Part shown: in pieces, positions 37,587-49,440 of the stretch
Position numbering within the stretch: the stretch's first letter is position 1
Layout of the letters: the number at the start of each line of letters is the position of its first letter
NCBI GenBank assembly: GCA_008973525.1
Contig: WACJ01000221.1
Location: 83,135-147,134, forward strand
DNA from: Stenopsyche tienmushanensis
Taxonomy: Eukaryota; Arthropoda; Insecta; Trichoptera; Stenopsychidae
Direction of reading: 5' to 3'
DNA length: 64,000 nt
Position numbers and translations under genes: made by a program
Notes under the pieces: model-generated
Databases searched by the model: none
What the model saw: only the letters and a program-made list of their open reading frames with translations
What the model was told of the DNA's origin: nothing

Positions 37587-38039
37587 TGTAAGGTAGGCGA
37601 GAAGTCTCAGCTGAATACCGGGGCCCAGTTATGTTCGTGTTGCTTCTGTCGACCAGTCCCAGTTACCTCCGTTCATAGAGCTTCTGACGGCCTGCGACTG
37701 CCGCGTCTCCCGTAACGTTGACGAGAAGGATTCCACAGGGTGATGGTGCTGGATTTCAAAGACGATTGTTTCTCCACAGCATGTTTTTTTACTCCACTTT
37801 GAACAGACTGCGGCTGCGAGGCGTAGAATACCCAAAGTCTACGTTAAACGGTTAACATACACGCAATTGATTTGGCTAATTCAAAATTACACTTTCGTTG
37901 ACTTTCATAATTTCGCCAACGACTTTTCCGGTTTTCACTGTTTTGCAGAATTTTTCGTTTTTACCATTTTTTTCGCGGTGCACTTGTAATGAGCTCGCGG
38001 TGCACCAGTGCACCGCGGTGCACCGGTTGAAAAACACTG

Positions 38040-38461
38040 ATCTAAAGGATGCAATTTCCAGAAAACAGACGAGGCGTTGTTTTTCATCACGATAACGCCA
38101 GGCCTCATGTGTCTTTGCTCGTCAGAAATAAATTATTATCAATTGACTGGGATGTTTTACCTCATCCCCCATACTCTCCGAACATTGCCCCTTCAGATTA
38201 TTATTTATTTTTTTCATTGAAAAATTCTTTACGTGGTAAAATTTTTAATTCAAAAAGTGATATAAAAATGAACCTTGATCAATATTTTGCCAAAAAACCT
38301 GGGAAATTTTGGCAAGAAGGCATTATGAGGCTCCCGGAGAGATGGAGAAAATTAATATAACAGAATGGATCTTATATTATTCAATAAATTTTGATGTAAT
38401 ACAAATTGTTGTTTATTTATTTTTTCTTAATATGAAAACGAAAGAAACTTATGGGACACCC
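38040..38461 (+). pseudogene. mariner transposase, 3' part and right end
   Basis: Continues the 34,085-34,247 segment after the hAT insertion. The frame from 38,049 reads GVVFHHDNARPHVSLLVRNK with the second catalytic aspartate, then PPYSPNIAPSDYYLFFSLKN with the third (SDYYLF), then LRGKIFNSKSD, FWQEGIMRLPERWRK and a stop at 38,360. D and D are 34 residues apart by the usual count, so DD34D is preserved. The element ends with GAAAGAAACTTATGGGACACC (to 38,461), a mariner-type terminal sequence, followed by TA. Removing the hAT plus one copy of its duplication leaves the frames off by one, so the copy also carries a frameshift. Confidence 0.9.
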
Positions 38462-40109
38462 TAATATAAACATTTTTTTTTGACAAGATTGTTTTAAATA
38501 GGCATTTCGGACAATTGTCAAGTACTTATTCGCATTTATGTATAAAATGTATTGGAAAGCAATTTTACAGCCATACAAGCAAGAAAATCGGGTCAAATTG
38601 CAAATCCATCCATTGTATCGCTTCCGGTGTTAATGATTTTTTGCACGTTCAGCATGTCTAAGGTTGATCAATATTTTATTGCAAAAAAGATACATAAAAC
38701 AGGCGAGATGTAGGTCTGCGTTCTATATTATGCATAAACAAACTAGATAATGTCAATAATGATAGTAATATTGCGAAGATTACTCATTATGATTGCAAAA
38801 CAATGGGTACATCGATATTAACTTCTCGTTTAATGACGCCAATATAAACATAGTAATCGAAGAACGATGTTCGGTTTGAGCGTCGTTGGGCACTCGAACC
38901 GAGATCCTCAAACTTTGCATACAAAAATGTATGCAAAAAGGATTCAAAAACGCTGCAAATTAGCCCCGCATTTATTGTATTCAAATTCGATCGTCGCTTA
39001 GACAGCAATTCACATCAGCAGAAATCTAAAATGTTAATCTGCGTCGTTTCCGCTCATAGCGCCCAATGCGTCTGAAAATTCCTGAATTTGCATACATTTT
39101 TATGTGGGTCACGTAGATGGGATTGAGATAGGCAGTCTTCAAAATAAGATTCGTTTTCAGATTCACGATGTGGTCGATTAGTGCATTCAAGTCACAATTG
39201 TACGTGGTTTTGGCAGCGCTGAGCCGAAAGATAATATACCAGTTCTGCAGAACATTGCATCTCGTTACCGTCCATTGCAGCTGCTGCAGCCAACTAAACG
39301 TTCTCACGGTGCAGATTTAACATACACACCAATATTATATAATATCAAACCAGCCGGACACTTCTGAGCGTATCGAATCAGGTAAATGTATCGGGTCAAG
39401 TCGATGAGAATATCAGAATGCCCCGTGAAAATGTCGGTGAGCGACACTGATTCGAATCGAAGCTAGAAAAAAGGCGATTTTACGACGCAATAAAGTGCCT
39501 CCAATGCCCATTGTGAGGGATAATAAAATGGACTGAAAATCGATCATTTTAACGGTGCACTTTTTTCGGATTTTCATCGAGTGTTGATAATTTCAGATTT
39601 GTGTCAAACAGAGTGGACTCGATGAATTATGAAATTCCATGACATTTACAACATAAAACCAGTTAATATTTACCAATAATAACGTTTTAGATAACCACAT
39701 TTCTGCACCATTATTGTCCCATTTCTAAGTCCGATTACGGCTCATAATTACAACAGGTTCTATCTGAAGAAAATTATGGTCACTTAGAGATAAGCCAACA
39801 AACGATAAATGTTCGTAATACTCAGCATACATAGCAAAAAAATGTTTTTATACAAATTTCAATCGATCTGAAAACTACTTGTTGTCAAGATTTGCGAAAA
39901 GCACCTTACTGTTCGATATTTTGAAGGAGTGATTACATGCACAATTGCGACAGTGAACCAATATCTAAGTGCCAACAGTTTACCCTTTAAAGAGGTAAGA
40001 CACAGATTTGTGTCCGAATTCCAGTGATTCAGAAAGAGCATTCTTACATGTTGAACTCGTAGACAAATGGAAAGTGTCATATATTAATATGTTGATTTTG
40101 GAGAGAAAC
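38462..40109. other. No recognisable gene
   Basis: About 1.6 kb. Minus-strand frames at 38,787-39,008 and 39,026-39,307 show no domain. Confidence 0.35.
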
Positions 40110-40359
40110 TGAGATGGTTAACCTAAATTTATCGACTAATTATGATATTTGAATAATATAATGAATCGATTTCAAGTGTATTGTTTATGTTTACTTGAAT
40201 AAATTACCGAATATTGTGTGCTATCGACAGTGTTTATTTATTTATGTACAAACTTCATACATGCTGCGACTATCCTGATAGATAAGTGGATAAGTGGCGG
40301 ACATCCAAATATAGTATCCAAGCTTATGATGATTTAAAATTAGCTCACTATTCAAAGGG
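40110..40359 (-). mobile_element. piggyBac-like element, family B, copy 2 (truncated)
   Basis: Reverse copy of 44,593-44,860, sharing TGCTATCGACAGTG...TTATTTATGTACAAA and CCACTTATC..GTGG. The right end is GCTCACTATTCAAAGGG (reverse of CCCTTTGAATAGTGAGC), followed by CTAA. The other end is missing. Confidence 0.65.
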
Positions 40360-41001
40360 CTAAAGAGAGTAAGTTCAATAATATTATGTATGTGGTATGT
40401 TTCGCACAAAATAAGAAAAAAAATGTTTTAAATTATCCAAACCAGAACCGAACCAATATATATATATTTCTAATTGAACCGGAATGAAAACCGAAACGAA
40501 CAAATTACGGTTCGAAGCCCTATTTTATATCATCCGGATGACCATTTTATCATCCAAAATTTAAATACATTTAGATCGACTCCGTTATTAAAATTTCGTT
40601 TAGCACAGTACCACCAAACTACGGCCCGCAGACCAAATTTGGCCCTTCAAAGATTATTTTTGATTATCATTTTATAAAATATGGGATAACATACGATAAA
40701 TTTAAAGAAAAAAATTTTGGATCTAAATTTGCTGAAAATGGAAGTGGGGCTTATCAAACGCAAAGTATTTGCATTTTATGTTATAATGGTGGCCTCAGCG
40801 TGAACAAAATTTTCACATTTCTTACTTGTACCATAACAGAGAAGAAACGAGTCAAACAAGTTTGAAAGTTGCAATGGTTTAAAATGGGAATGGGTGTCAG
40901 CGGTGTTCGATCCAGAAAGAAATATTCTAATTCTGATAAATAGGCAATAAAAAAGTGCCATAAACTTCGACATTACACGGACTCGAAGCGATGGCTTCTA
41001 G

Positions 41002-41276
41002 GAAGCGCACGAAGGCGAACAAGATTCTCCGCTGTCGGAAGACAACGTCTTCTTGCCAGCCTCGAATTTGCTCCAAAAAAAGGTTGACGACGACTGTCCG
41101 GCGATGCACAAAAAGCGTACGAAGAGTATGCCACATCACGTGCGGGAGTATCGCGGCTCTTCATCGTTAGCTTATTACGTGAAAGTCGGTAATATCAGAG
41201 CTGGTCAAAACTGGAGCAACAACTCAAGCTTAATGGGATCATTGAACAACCTACGATACGGAAAACTCGACACGAC
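41002..41276 (+). CDS. Candidate internal exon of an unrecognised gene
   Basis: Opens directly after CTTCTAG (a TAG stop in frame at 40,999 forces the exon to begin here or later), reads 91 codons and ends at a consensus donor GTAAGT at 41,277. The start reads EAHEGEQDSPLSEDNVFLPA. The middle contains VREYRGSSSLAYYVKVGNIR and the end reads NNLRYGKLDT. Codons are mixed and not AT-biased as in the flanks, and acidic, basic and serine-rich parts alternate. Phase 0 at entry and phase 2 at exit match the exons at 15,475 and 47,209. Against it: the acceptor has a weak pyrimidine tract, and the segment lies between hAT-like ends, so it might be transposon sequence. Confidence 0.4.
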
Positions 41277-42091
41277 GTAAGTGCATTCATTCTTTTTAAT
41301 GTGCATTGTGATCAGATGATGTTTTAGTGATCGTGTGCTGGCGTCTTTGCTTCCTGGATGAGTAAGCAAACCATTGTGCTCGACGATTCTGTGAAATATT
41401 GGCTCATAAGAAGCATCTGTAAATGTTTTGAAATTTTGTTCAATTCTTCCTACACTGCCGACAATAAGTTTGGAAGACATAATAATTGGACAATTACTGA
41501 TTGGTGAAATGTCTTATAGTTGGATAAATCTAACTTTTTTTAGCCCAAAAAGAGAACTTTTTGTTAGCCAAAATCTGTATGTGCTTTAGAACTTATAAGT
41601 GTCTAAATTAAACAAGGGGGTGGAAATGTGGTGATGTGGAGTTGTGTAATGAAAACGAAAATGCAGTTTCAGATCATCTTAAGGCAAAATTTCACATACA
41701 ACTTTTCTACAATCTGGATTTGAACCTTAAAATTCTGAATATAAACCGATATCAAAACGTGGTACATATCCTTAAAAAAAATATGCAAAAATGACATTAA
41801 CCATAAATGAGGATTACAAGAAAAATAGCAATAAGTATCCCTGTGGTTATGTCAAATTTTATTGTAGTTCTATTAGGAATTACAAAAATATGATTAAAAA
41901 TAGGTTCAATTGGTGTCCCCTACTGCGGTACCTTGAAAATGAACCCGATAGGTGATTCGAAATATCAGATTAAGGCAGAAGTTCAAATATAATTTTGCCT
42001 TTAAAAACCAAATCGCAATCGAAAACTCGTTTTTACTAACATTTTAAGTAATTAAAAATCATATATAAATATAGATTGATAATACTGTTAT

Positions 42092-42177
42092 AATGTTGTA
42101 ATCATTCCCATTGTTACAACATTACTACAACTCGTCTCAGTTATAGTAAATACATCATGGTATTTACTATAACTGAG
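42092..42177. repeat. Two adjacent hairpins
   Basis: The first is TAATGTTGTAA ... TTACAACATTA (about 42,092-42,125, 11 bp arms). The second has arms CTCAGTTATAGTAAATAC (42,136-42,153) and GTATTTACTATAACTGAG (42,160-42,177), perfect over 18 bp with a 6-base loop ATCATG. They look like the core of a palindromic or foldback element, and transcription could give small hairpin RNA. Confidence 0.85.
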
Positions 42178-44592
42178 TATACATACAATAAGTTCACAAT
42201 TGAGTTAAAACAAGTAAGATGGTAGTGTTTAATTTCATCTCCATTTCATTTTAAATGATAATTTGATGGCACCATGAAAAAGATTCCCGATCTCATTTCT
42301 GGATGATCTCGCGGTATTTTCTGAGATTTTTTAGATGAATTCTTTCTAATTGATTACAATACACTTTTACCTTGATAATTTTCCAAAGTAAATTATTTGC
42401 ACATTTTAACATACAAAACAATGTTTCTCTACGTGAAAACGGGCTTAGAAGTTGAAATCCTTGGCGATAATCTGATTCAAACAATGATATGGATAAATCA
42501 ATATCTAAATTTGAGGTTCAATCTTATATGCATATTTTTCGTTTATATTACTTTTAAATTCTGAAGAATAGCTTGGGTATTCCCAATAATATATTATGCA
42601 TGGCGATGAGCATTAAATTCTGAAAATAACAGTGTAAATATAGATCAATAATTTGCTTGGTGTTTATCTTGGTTTTAGTCTAAAAGATGATCATTCAAAA
42701 CGTTGTACATAATGATGGAAAACACCGTTATGAAAACTTTAAACAATGAATAATTGCCCATTGTAATGAACAGAATAGCCAGAAGATATGGGATAATTCG
42801 TATTGGAATCGTTCAAATTCTACACAGAATCTTAGACTGTAATTGCTTATTGTGAACTGGTGTGATGCCGATGGATACTAATAGAGATGCTAGGCGATAA
42901 ACGTTCTGCACAATTGGCCATGAAATTGTTAATAGTATTAAATGTTTACCGTAAAAGCAACTGTCTTCGCACAGCTAAATCCCAAGCCGGAAAAGTTGAT
43001 GTCAGCACCGTACAACTACACCATTTGACAATCGATACTGCAGCTTTGTAATCATATTATAGCTAATCGCTATATAATGAATGCTTTTGGACTATTAAAC
43101 AGGCTTCAGTTGGTTTCTATCGTATGACTGACCAAAAATCGAAGAAAAATGCTATGAAACCGAAATGTCCGCGGATAGCTTTTATTGTGTGAGCATCTGG
43201 TGTTAGATGGAGATCTGCATGAGCATATTTTGAGTCGTTTCCGAGAATGAAGTTCGCGGACATGTGAACATGAGATGTTAAAACTAAAACGGCCATAAAT
43301 CTGGACGAAGACAGAGGAGGCCGCCGGTGAAGTTGCATAGGGAGAGATATCTCACGAGAGCATCTGCACTGCAACAACCTCTGCAACAATAACGTGGGTG
43401 CACTCCACCAGTGGTTATCAATCAATGAAACCGGAGCCAAGAATACGACTAAAATAATTGAAATTAAAAGGCAAAATTGACACTGATGACTGAGAATTTA
43501 ACTAAACCACGTCCTTTTTATTGACCGGACTTCGCCCTGGCGGATTTCCACCTTTTCAAGCCCAGGGAGCCTGAAAGAAATACGGTTCAAAAATTCATTT
43601 GAAGTGGAAATGTATATAAAATCATAACAGTTAAAAAGGCGATATGTTACAACTAGTATTTCTTCTCGAGAATTTCTCAAGAAATATGCAAAATTGAGCA
43701 TTCTTACTTTCAAAATTGTCTTATCTTTGTTTAAGAAACTAAAAATACGCCCTGAACTTATTCATTCCACCATAAAAATATCCATACTTAATCAGAAAGA
43801 CCTTAATAAAGAACTTATTCGATGATAACAATTTCAATCAATTATGCTTACATTTTATGAAGGTTGAATTATTGTTTAGAATACAATTTTTACTGTATAA
43901 ATTGTTTGCCGGCAAGTTGTTTGTAGTTTTAAATTAAAACAGATTTGTATCCATAATTTATTTAGAAGATGGAAATAATTCGTATTTCATTGTATTTTTA
44001 ACCAAAAAGAGAACTAGCCCTAACTATTTCCGATTTAGATTCAGAGTTCAAAAAATTACTTACATATATTTTCAAGATTCATTCAACAACAAGAAATCTC
44101 TATATTCAACTTCAATCATTTCAAGAAAACTTTTGATTTGGCAATGGTTTTTCTTTTGTATTTGAAATTTTCTATATTGTTTGTCTCGTGTTTTATATGA
44201 ATTATAACTTTTATTTAATAAGAATATATATAAAAGTCGGAGGTTGAATGAAAATCTTTATAAGGCTGAATCCGACCCGTGGACCGTACTTTAGAGATCA
44301 CTTTGCAAAAGAAAATAATACTTAATAACGTAGTCGATTCGAATGTATTTAAATTTTGGGTGATAATATGGCCATCGAATTTATATGGTTTCGGTTTTCG
44401 TTTCGATTCAATTAGAAAAAAATCAGTTTAAGTTACAATAAAATATACAAAGATCTCTCAGCTAAAAAGCAAACGATCTTAAATAAAAGTTTTCTTCAAA
44501 ATAAAGAGCTTCGAACGCAAAATACTTCCGAAGAAAGCTCTGAAAATTGTCTTCAGTCAGTTTATTGACTATGACAATATTCTATTTATCAA

Positions 44593-45015
44593 CCCTTTGA
44601 GTAGTGAGCTAATTTTAAATCATCATAAACTTGGAGGCTATATTTGTATGTCCGCCACTTATCATTCGTACAAATCCACTTATCTTTCAGAACCGTCGCA
44701 ATGTGTATGAAACTTGTACATAAATAAATAAGCACTGTCGATGGTACAAAATATTTGGTAATTTCTTAAGTAAACATAAACAATACACTTGAAATCGATA
44801 CATTATATCATTCACATATCGTAATTAGTCGATAAACTTGAACTAACGATCTATACAATCGTGCGATGTACGCGGGAAAGCTCTCCATCTCTGTCTCCCG
44901 AACTACGCTATGTTCTTTCTGTCTCTGTTTGTCTCCGAGCTCAATGTATAAGAGTGCTCTTTCGAATAAGTGGAGGGGGGGGGTCCCAAACCCTGGGATA
45001 GTACTCCTTTAGGGG
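44593..45015 (+). mobile_element. piggyBac-like element, family B, copy 3
   Basis: 423 bp. The left end is CCCTTTGAGTAGTGAGC, preceded by TCAA. The right end is GTACTCCTTTAGGGG, followed by TTAA (45,016-45,019). The CCC...GGG ends at a TTAA-type site are the piggyBac pattern. Internal similarity to copy 1 covers the pyrimidine-rich CTCTGTCTCCCGAACT segment and GTGGAGGGGGG. No transposase. Confidence 0.75.
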
Positions 45016-45019
45016 TTAA

Positions 45020-46328
45020 GAGGTTAAATGTTGAAACGTACTGATTTTACGCTTCGTTCAACGTGATAATTTTAAAAACCTAATGACCGCGTTATATGGA
45101 GCCTCTCGCTTGAGTTTTAGGCAAAACCGAAGCCTAAAGTCTTCAGACTGTACAAAGTTAATACTATAATAAGTGTTTGAGTAGGATGGAATGGTTAAAT
45201 ACATTTATATCCTTGAATGAATGATATTGAAGAGAATTTTCAGTGGAAAATTTACATTTTTTATACGAAGAAATTTCCGATTTCTGGGAAAATTCCCCAA
45301 AAACAATACTCTCGAATGCGATTATTATCGTTACAGATCTCAGAATATAAATATCCATTGTAGAAAATTCATAGGTCAATCAAGATGGGTCAACTTTCAA
45401 ATCTGAATGACCATAATGCATAGTTATGTAAATTATCGGTTGGTATACATCTTCAAATAACGGATGTATTCCATCGTTATTTTGAATTTATTTGTTCTGG
45501 CTGCCTTGCGTCTTCATACATAATGCAATAATATTATTAAATGTTTATTTCGCTTAGATTATACATTTATTGTGTTATAATTCATTTCGAGTCCTTGGCC
45601 TTTTATTTCAGAGACCAAAACTGAAACCCACATCATCTCCTCCGCTCTGGCTTTCCTAAATCGAATACAGTGTGACATTTAAACATTTTTTTCAACATCC
45701 AAAAAGCTGATCGACAATCCATAGGTGTAAATATTTTTTGAGAAAATTCCCTAAGGGAAAAATCGTGCTAGCCCATCTGTTGAACACTTGTCAAGTGTCA
45801 TTCTAAGTGGTTTCTCGGCGTGTGTGTGTGTTTTTTTGGTATTGCGACTATAAATCATTGAACTGTTCTTCAGGAATCAATGACTTCTCTTGATACCACT
45901 CGGACGATTGATAAAAAAACGTGTGACTCAAAAAACGGTTTTACTCGCATGCGGCCATTGAATGTATTCTAATGCATTTTTTTGAAATAATCAAGGCGTC
46001 ATTCATCGACGATTTAATTTAATTGAGTATATTTATAGACGTAGCTATGAATCGGCGAAGATGTCGGAATCAAAATAAATTGCATTATTGGAAAAATAAC
46101 GGAAGTTTTTTGTACAAAATAGATTCATCACTTGGTTGTGTGGCTCAGAATGTCAAGTGTTAATGCACTTCTTATCGACGCTTCGCAGGTGATTTAGTAT
46201 AACAAACGCTTTACAAAGAAACTATCCCACCAAATTCAATGGCAAAAAGAGCAGATGGATTTTTAAAATTTGGTCTAGATATCAGAATACGTTTCAAAAA
46301 ACGAAAAGAAAGACTTGCAACATAATTG
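45020..46328. other. No recognisable gene
   Basis: AT-rich; contains a short (GT)n tract at about 45,818-45,832. Open frames at 45,164-45,406 on both strands show no domain. Confidence 0.35.
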
Positions 46329-46778
46329 ACATCACTCAATAAGTTCGTAGGATTTTTTTTCATCTTTATTTGGGATCGTTTTTTCACTATTCCTTCCATG
46401 AAATGCATCAATAATGCTATATAATATTAACTGTAGATTCATATTTCCTTTCTTAAAGTAATCGATTAATAAAATACAGTTCGCATCCCAAAATATGAAG
46501 GTTAAAACCTTATCAACTAAAATTTGCGTTTTGGATCACTTTGAACGCCTATCGTCGATTGCTGTCAACTCAGTGGACAACTGATTTGACTTGATTTATT
46601 GTTGTTTTTGATCGACTGTTAGAAAACGCGGTACCCACTTCGAACAGAGTTTTCTCGTATACAAATTTTGAATACACTGCCTTATGATATCTTTAAGGTC
46701 AAAGCCAAAATTGCCAAATTGCAAGCCAAAACTATTTTGTAGACTATTTTGTCATCCTACGAACTTATTGAGTGATGT
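46329..46778 (-). mobile_element. mariner deletion derivative
   Basis: 450 bp with 25 bp inverted ends: ACATCACTCAATAAGTTCGT (then AGGAT) at 46,329-46,353 and its reverse complement at 46,754-46,778. The minus strand holds transposase relics in order: the block KWVPRFLTVDQKQQ ('WVPRxLTxDQKxxR', before the first catalytic aspartate) and, after a large deletion, a block resembling VxTFIFWDAxxILxI ('VMASVFWDAxGI'). The catalytic blocks are gone. The lineage differs from the 34 kb and 16 kb mariners by its ends and its motif. Confidence 0.78.
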
Positions 46779-47208
46779 ATTTCTGGAATAGCTTCATAAA
46801 TAAACGATTATTTTCAATCAGATTCCTACATAAAATTGGATGAGTTTGGGGCATCCCAAGACTCATCCAGGACCTTTAAAACAATACGCTAACCAGTCAC
46901 ATTTTGATAACTCACCATCGGGTCATTTATCACCAGGACCGTAACAAGGGAGCGGCAAAGCAAGCGCCCGCCACGGGCGCAACTGGGCTTGGAGCGCAAA
47001 ATGCAGAATACCGACCCGATCGAGGGATGTACATGGTTTATATTTATCCATTATCGCTTAAACATTTGACGACCCAACCGACATAAGCCCGCAATAAAAT
47101 AAAGACAACAATATTTTCGACCTATTGTAAAATTTAAACAACCCATCCGATCAGTCTTCTTCAGACAACTTCGTTTTGTAATGTGAATACGTAATCATTC
47201 ATGTTCAG

Positions 47209-47308
47209 GTATGGAGTCCAATCGCGAGACACTCATTCATCGTGTCAGCAGTCCGAAAAGCAGACTGATTGGACACACAGATTTTGCGGTCACTCCGTCC
47301 TCTTTTAG
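47209..47308 (+). CDS. Candidate last coding exon of an unrecognised gene
   Basis: Follows a good acceptor (TTCATGTTCAG, to 47,208). If entered from the 41,002-41,276 exon (two bases carried over) it reads TYGVQSRDTHSSCQQSEKQT and then DWTHRFCGHSVLF with a TAG at 47,306-47,308. The cysteine, histidine, glutamine and tryptophan content is unusual for this AT-rich DNA. A different frame starting at an ATG at 47,211 is open for 71 codons (to 47,426) and could be the true frame if this were a first exon instead. Not recognised. Confidence 0.35.
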
Positions 47309-47429
47309 GGCTTTTGATATAAGAACATTGCCTAAAAATATATCTAAAAGAGCCTCAAAAACTATGGAGACACATCTTGATGTAATTTATTGGAAATATC
47401 AATATCCTAATTGTTTATATACATGACTT

Positions 47430-49440
47430 TTAAAATCAACACAGACCGAAAGGTGTTAATTTTGCCATATTCATCATTGATATATTTTAAGCAAATTTAA
47501 ATAATTTTGATCGCATTTATGCCATTTTGTATCCAATACAAATTGGTGCCAACCGATCGTTCCCACGGAAATACAAACGACATTTTTTTAATCAATTACA
47601 AACAACAGACCCTTCACCATGCATAAATATTACTTTATTCATACATATCAACATGCAATTAATCAATTACGATTATATTTAAGTTACGATATCTATTCAA
47701 CATTTTTTTGTTTGGAGGGCCATTTTCCCGCAAAATGTAATAGATGTTATGCTCTAAAGAGGCACATTATTAACATATCTATTAAATATTTGGTACGTAG
47801 AAAAAATCTATTGAAATCTATTTTAAGCTCCTTTGAAAAATCGGCCTTCAAAATATCGATTGTATTTTTTATAAATCTGATATTTTGCAACAAATTTATA
47901 ACAATGATCTTTTCGATGAAATGCTAAAATGAATCCATTTGTGTTTTAACACAGCAAAAAATATTGTGAGTAAACCAAATTCGTGGAGGTAGTCTGAGTC
48001 ATACATAAGGTATGACTTGTTAAAATTGAATGTTAAATACAAATAGTTAATGTAATGAATAAGAAGTTTAGATAATAATTTATTTAAATATATTTCCATT
48101 TAAGGGTTGCTACATAATCAGAAGCTATTATTTCATACTCGTAATGGCATCAACAAAAAACATGACATCGTAAAGATAACAGCATCGTTGGAACAAAGTT
48201 GCATCAACGACCTGCAATACGTGCTCGTGATGACGGTCAGTTTTTATTGAACATTTGCATAAGTTTGTTTAAAAAAAACTGCAAGGATTTGCATAAAATG
48301 ATAGATGTGAAAGCTAGACAGTATAACGGTTCAGTTGATGTAAACAAAGCCATGTCCGAGAAGAAATCTTACATACCCTCTGTCGCTAAGGGTAGATTTG
48401 AACTCTTCGGAGGTGTTATTATCGTAGTCCTTTTTTAAACACCCGCGCACTGAGCCGCGTTCGTTCGTACATCCAACACAAGAGCGCCACTAATAAAGAC
48501 CGCCACCGACGAGAGCCGGTTTCCAACTGATCCAAGAAGAACCAAAACACACTCCACCAGAAAGTGGCAACATTCACCGCCGATTCAGTTTTTTCTTCCC
48601 TTTGTTTTGTTGTCGTCTTCTAAGTCTTAGAAGACGGGTGCAAAATAAAACAGAACAGAGTTCGATTTATCCCGAGTTGCACAAGACTTCCTTAACACAT
48701 TGCTTGCGAGAGCAAAGATTCACTATTATATCTTAATATTTTTACAATGTGATTCTCAAATATACATCTTAGTTGATAGTACGGGAGGCAGTGACTGAAA
48801 TTCAGCACCCAATTCTACAAAGATCATTTTTGTTTCAGTCAGTATTTATACAATGTAAATCGGGAAAGTTAGAGTCTACCAAGCTTTTAATGTTGTGGAT
48901 ATTAATGAAAAATTTCGAAATCATTTGCATATACCCACAGTACATTAAAATCTACAAAGGTACTTTTGTCTACAAGTAGTGTACGTTAATTATTGTTAAA
49001 TAAATGTCATCTACATTCGATACAAGCTGGCTAGGGCTTTGGTAGACGTATTGCAATTTTCAAACCATTACAATATTAAGTACATATAAAATTGATTATA
49101 AATAGTCTACAACATATTGTAGGAAAAAGTAGCTAAATTTTGTAACTTAAAACTAGCTAATATAGCAGCATAAACTAGTAATTTTCATAAATTTGTGTAA
49201 TTTTTATCAGTAGACTTCCCCTAGACTAGTTCGCGACCCCATTTGGCGCGAGCCATCTATGTAAGTTAGCTTTTGAGGGAACTTCTGTGATTGTACAGAC
49301 CAAAGAAGGCCGATCGCTAAAAAAGAACCGAGTGGCCACAAGGTCTGTATGTCCATCCGGTCCGCTTTTCGGACCGCTGATATTACCGCGTAATGTTTAA
49401 GCGATAACGAAAAAAAGAAGGATTAACCTTTTAAATGCCA
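47430..49440. other. No firm gene
   Basis: 48,199-48,438 is a 79-codon frame without domain. 48,440-48,680 is GC-richer and ends in GTGCAAAATAAAACAGAACAG; it looks like a regulatory or LTR-type stretch, but no partner repeat or target duplication is visible. The remainder is AT-rich. Confidence 0.3.

Larger units (their letters stand above)
34248..38039. mobile_element. hAT element inserted in a mariner, 8 bp target duplication
   Basis: 3,792 bp. Left end CAGTGATTCTCAACCTTTTT, right end ACCGGTTGAAAAACACTG: inverted termini of the hAT (Charlie-like) type. Both subterminal regions carry GGTGCAC motifs (CACGGTGCACTTTTG near the left; several GTGCACCGCGGTGCACC near the right). The flanking 8 bp are identical, ATCTAAAG at 34,240-34,247 and 38,040-38,047. 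Inside are a minus-strand BED-type N-terminal transposase relic (37,374-37,586), an RTE-like LINE remnant (34,600-35,690) and a foldback element (35,884-36,785). The catalytic part of the hAT transposase is not visible. Confidence 0.9.
40606..44303. mobile_element. Interval bounded by hAT-like ends
   Basis: The left end is CAGTACCACCAAACTACGGC followed by CCGC. The right end, read in reverse, is AAGTGATCTCTAAAGTACGG followed by TCCACGGGTC. Both match the hAT consensus form 'CAGTGGTxxxCAAACTACGGCCCGCGGGCC'. No 8 bp duplication is left, so this is either one old 3.7 kb element or two independent end fragments. A candidate exon (41,002-41,276) and two hairpins (42,092-42,177) lie inside. The rest is AT-rich without a transposase I can recognise. 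Confidence 0.5.

Noticed and set aside
48440..48680. GC-richer stretch ending in GTGCAAAATAAAACAGAACAG, considered as a solo LTR
   Set aside because: No TG...CA boundaries with a target duplication and no second copy in the window.
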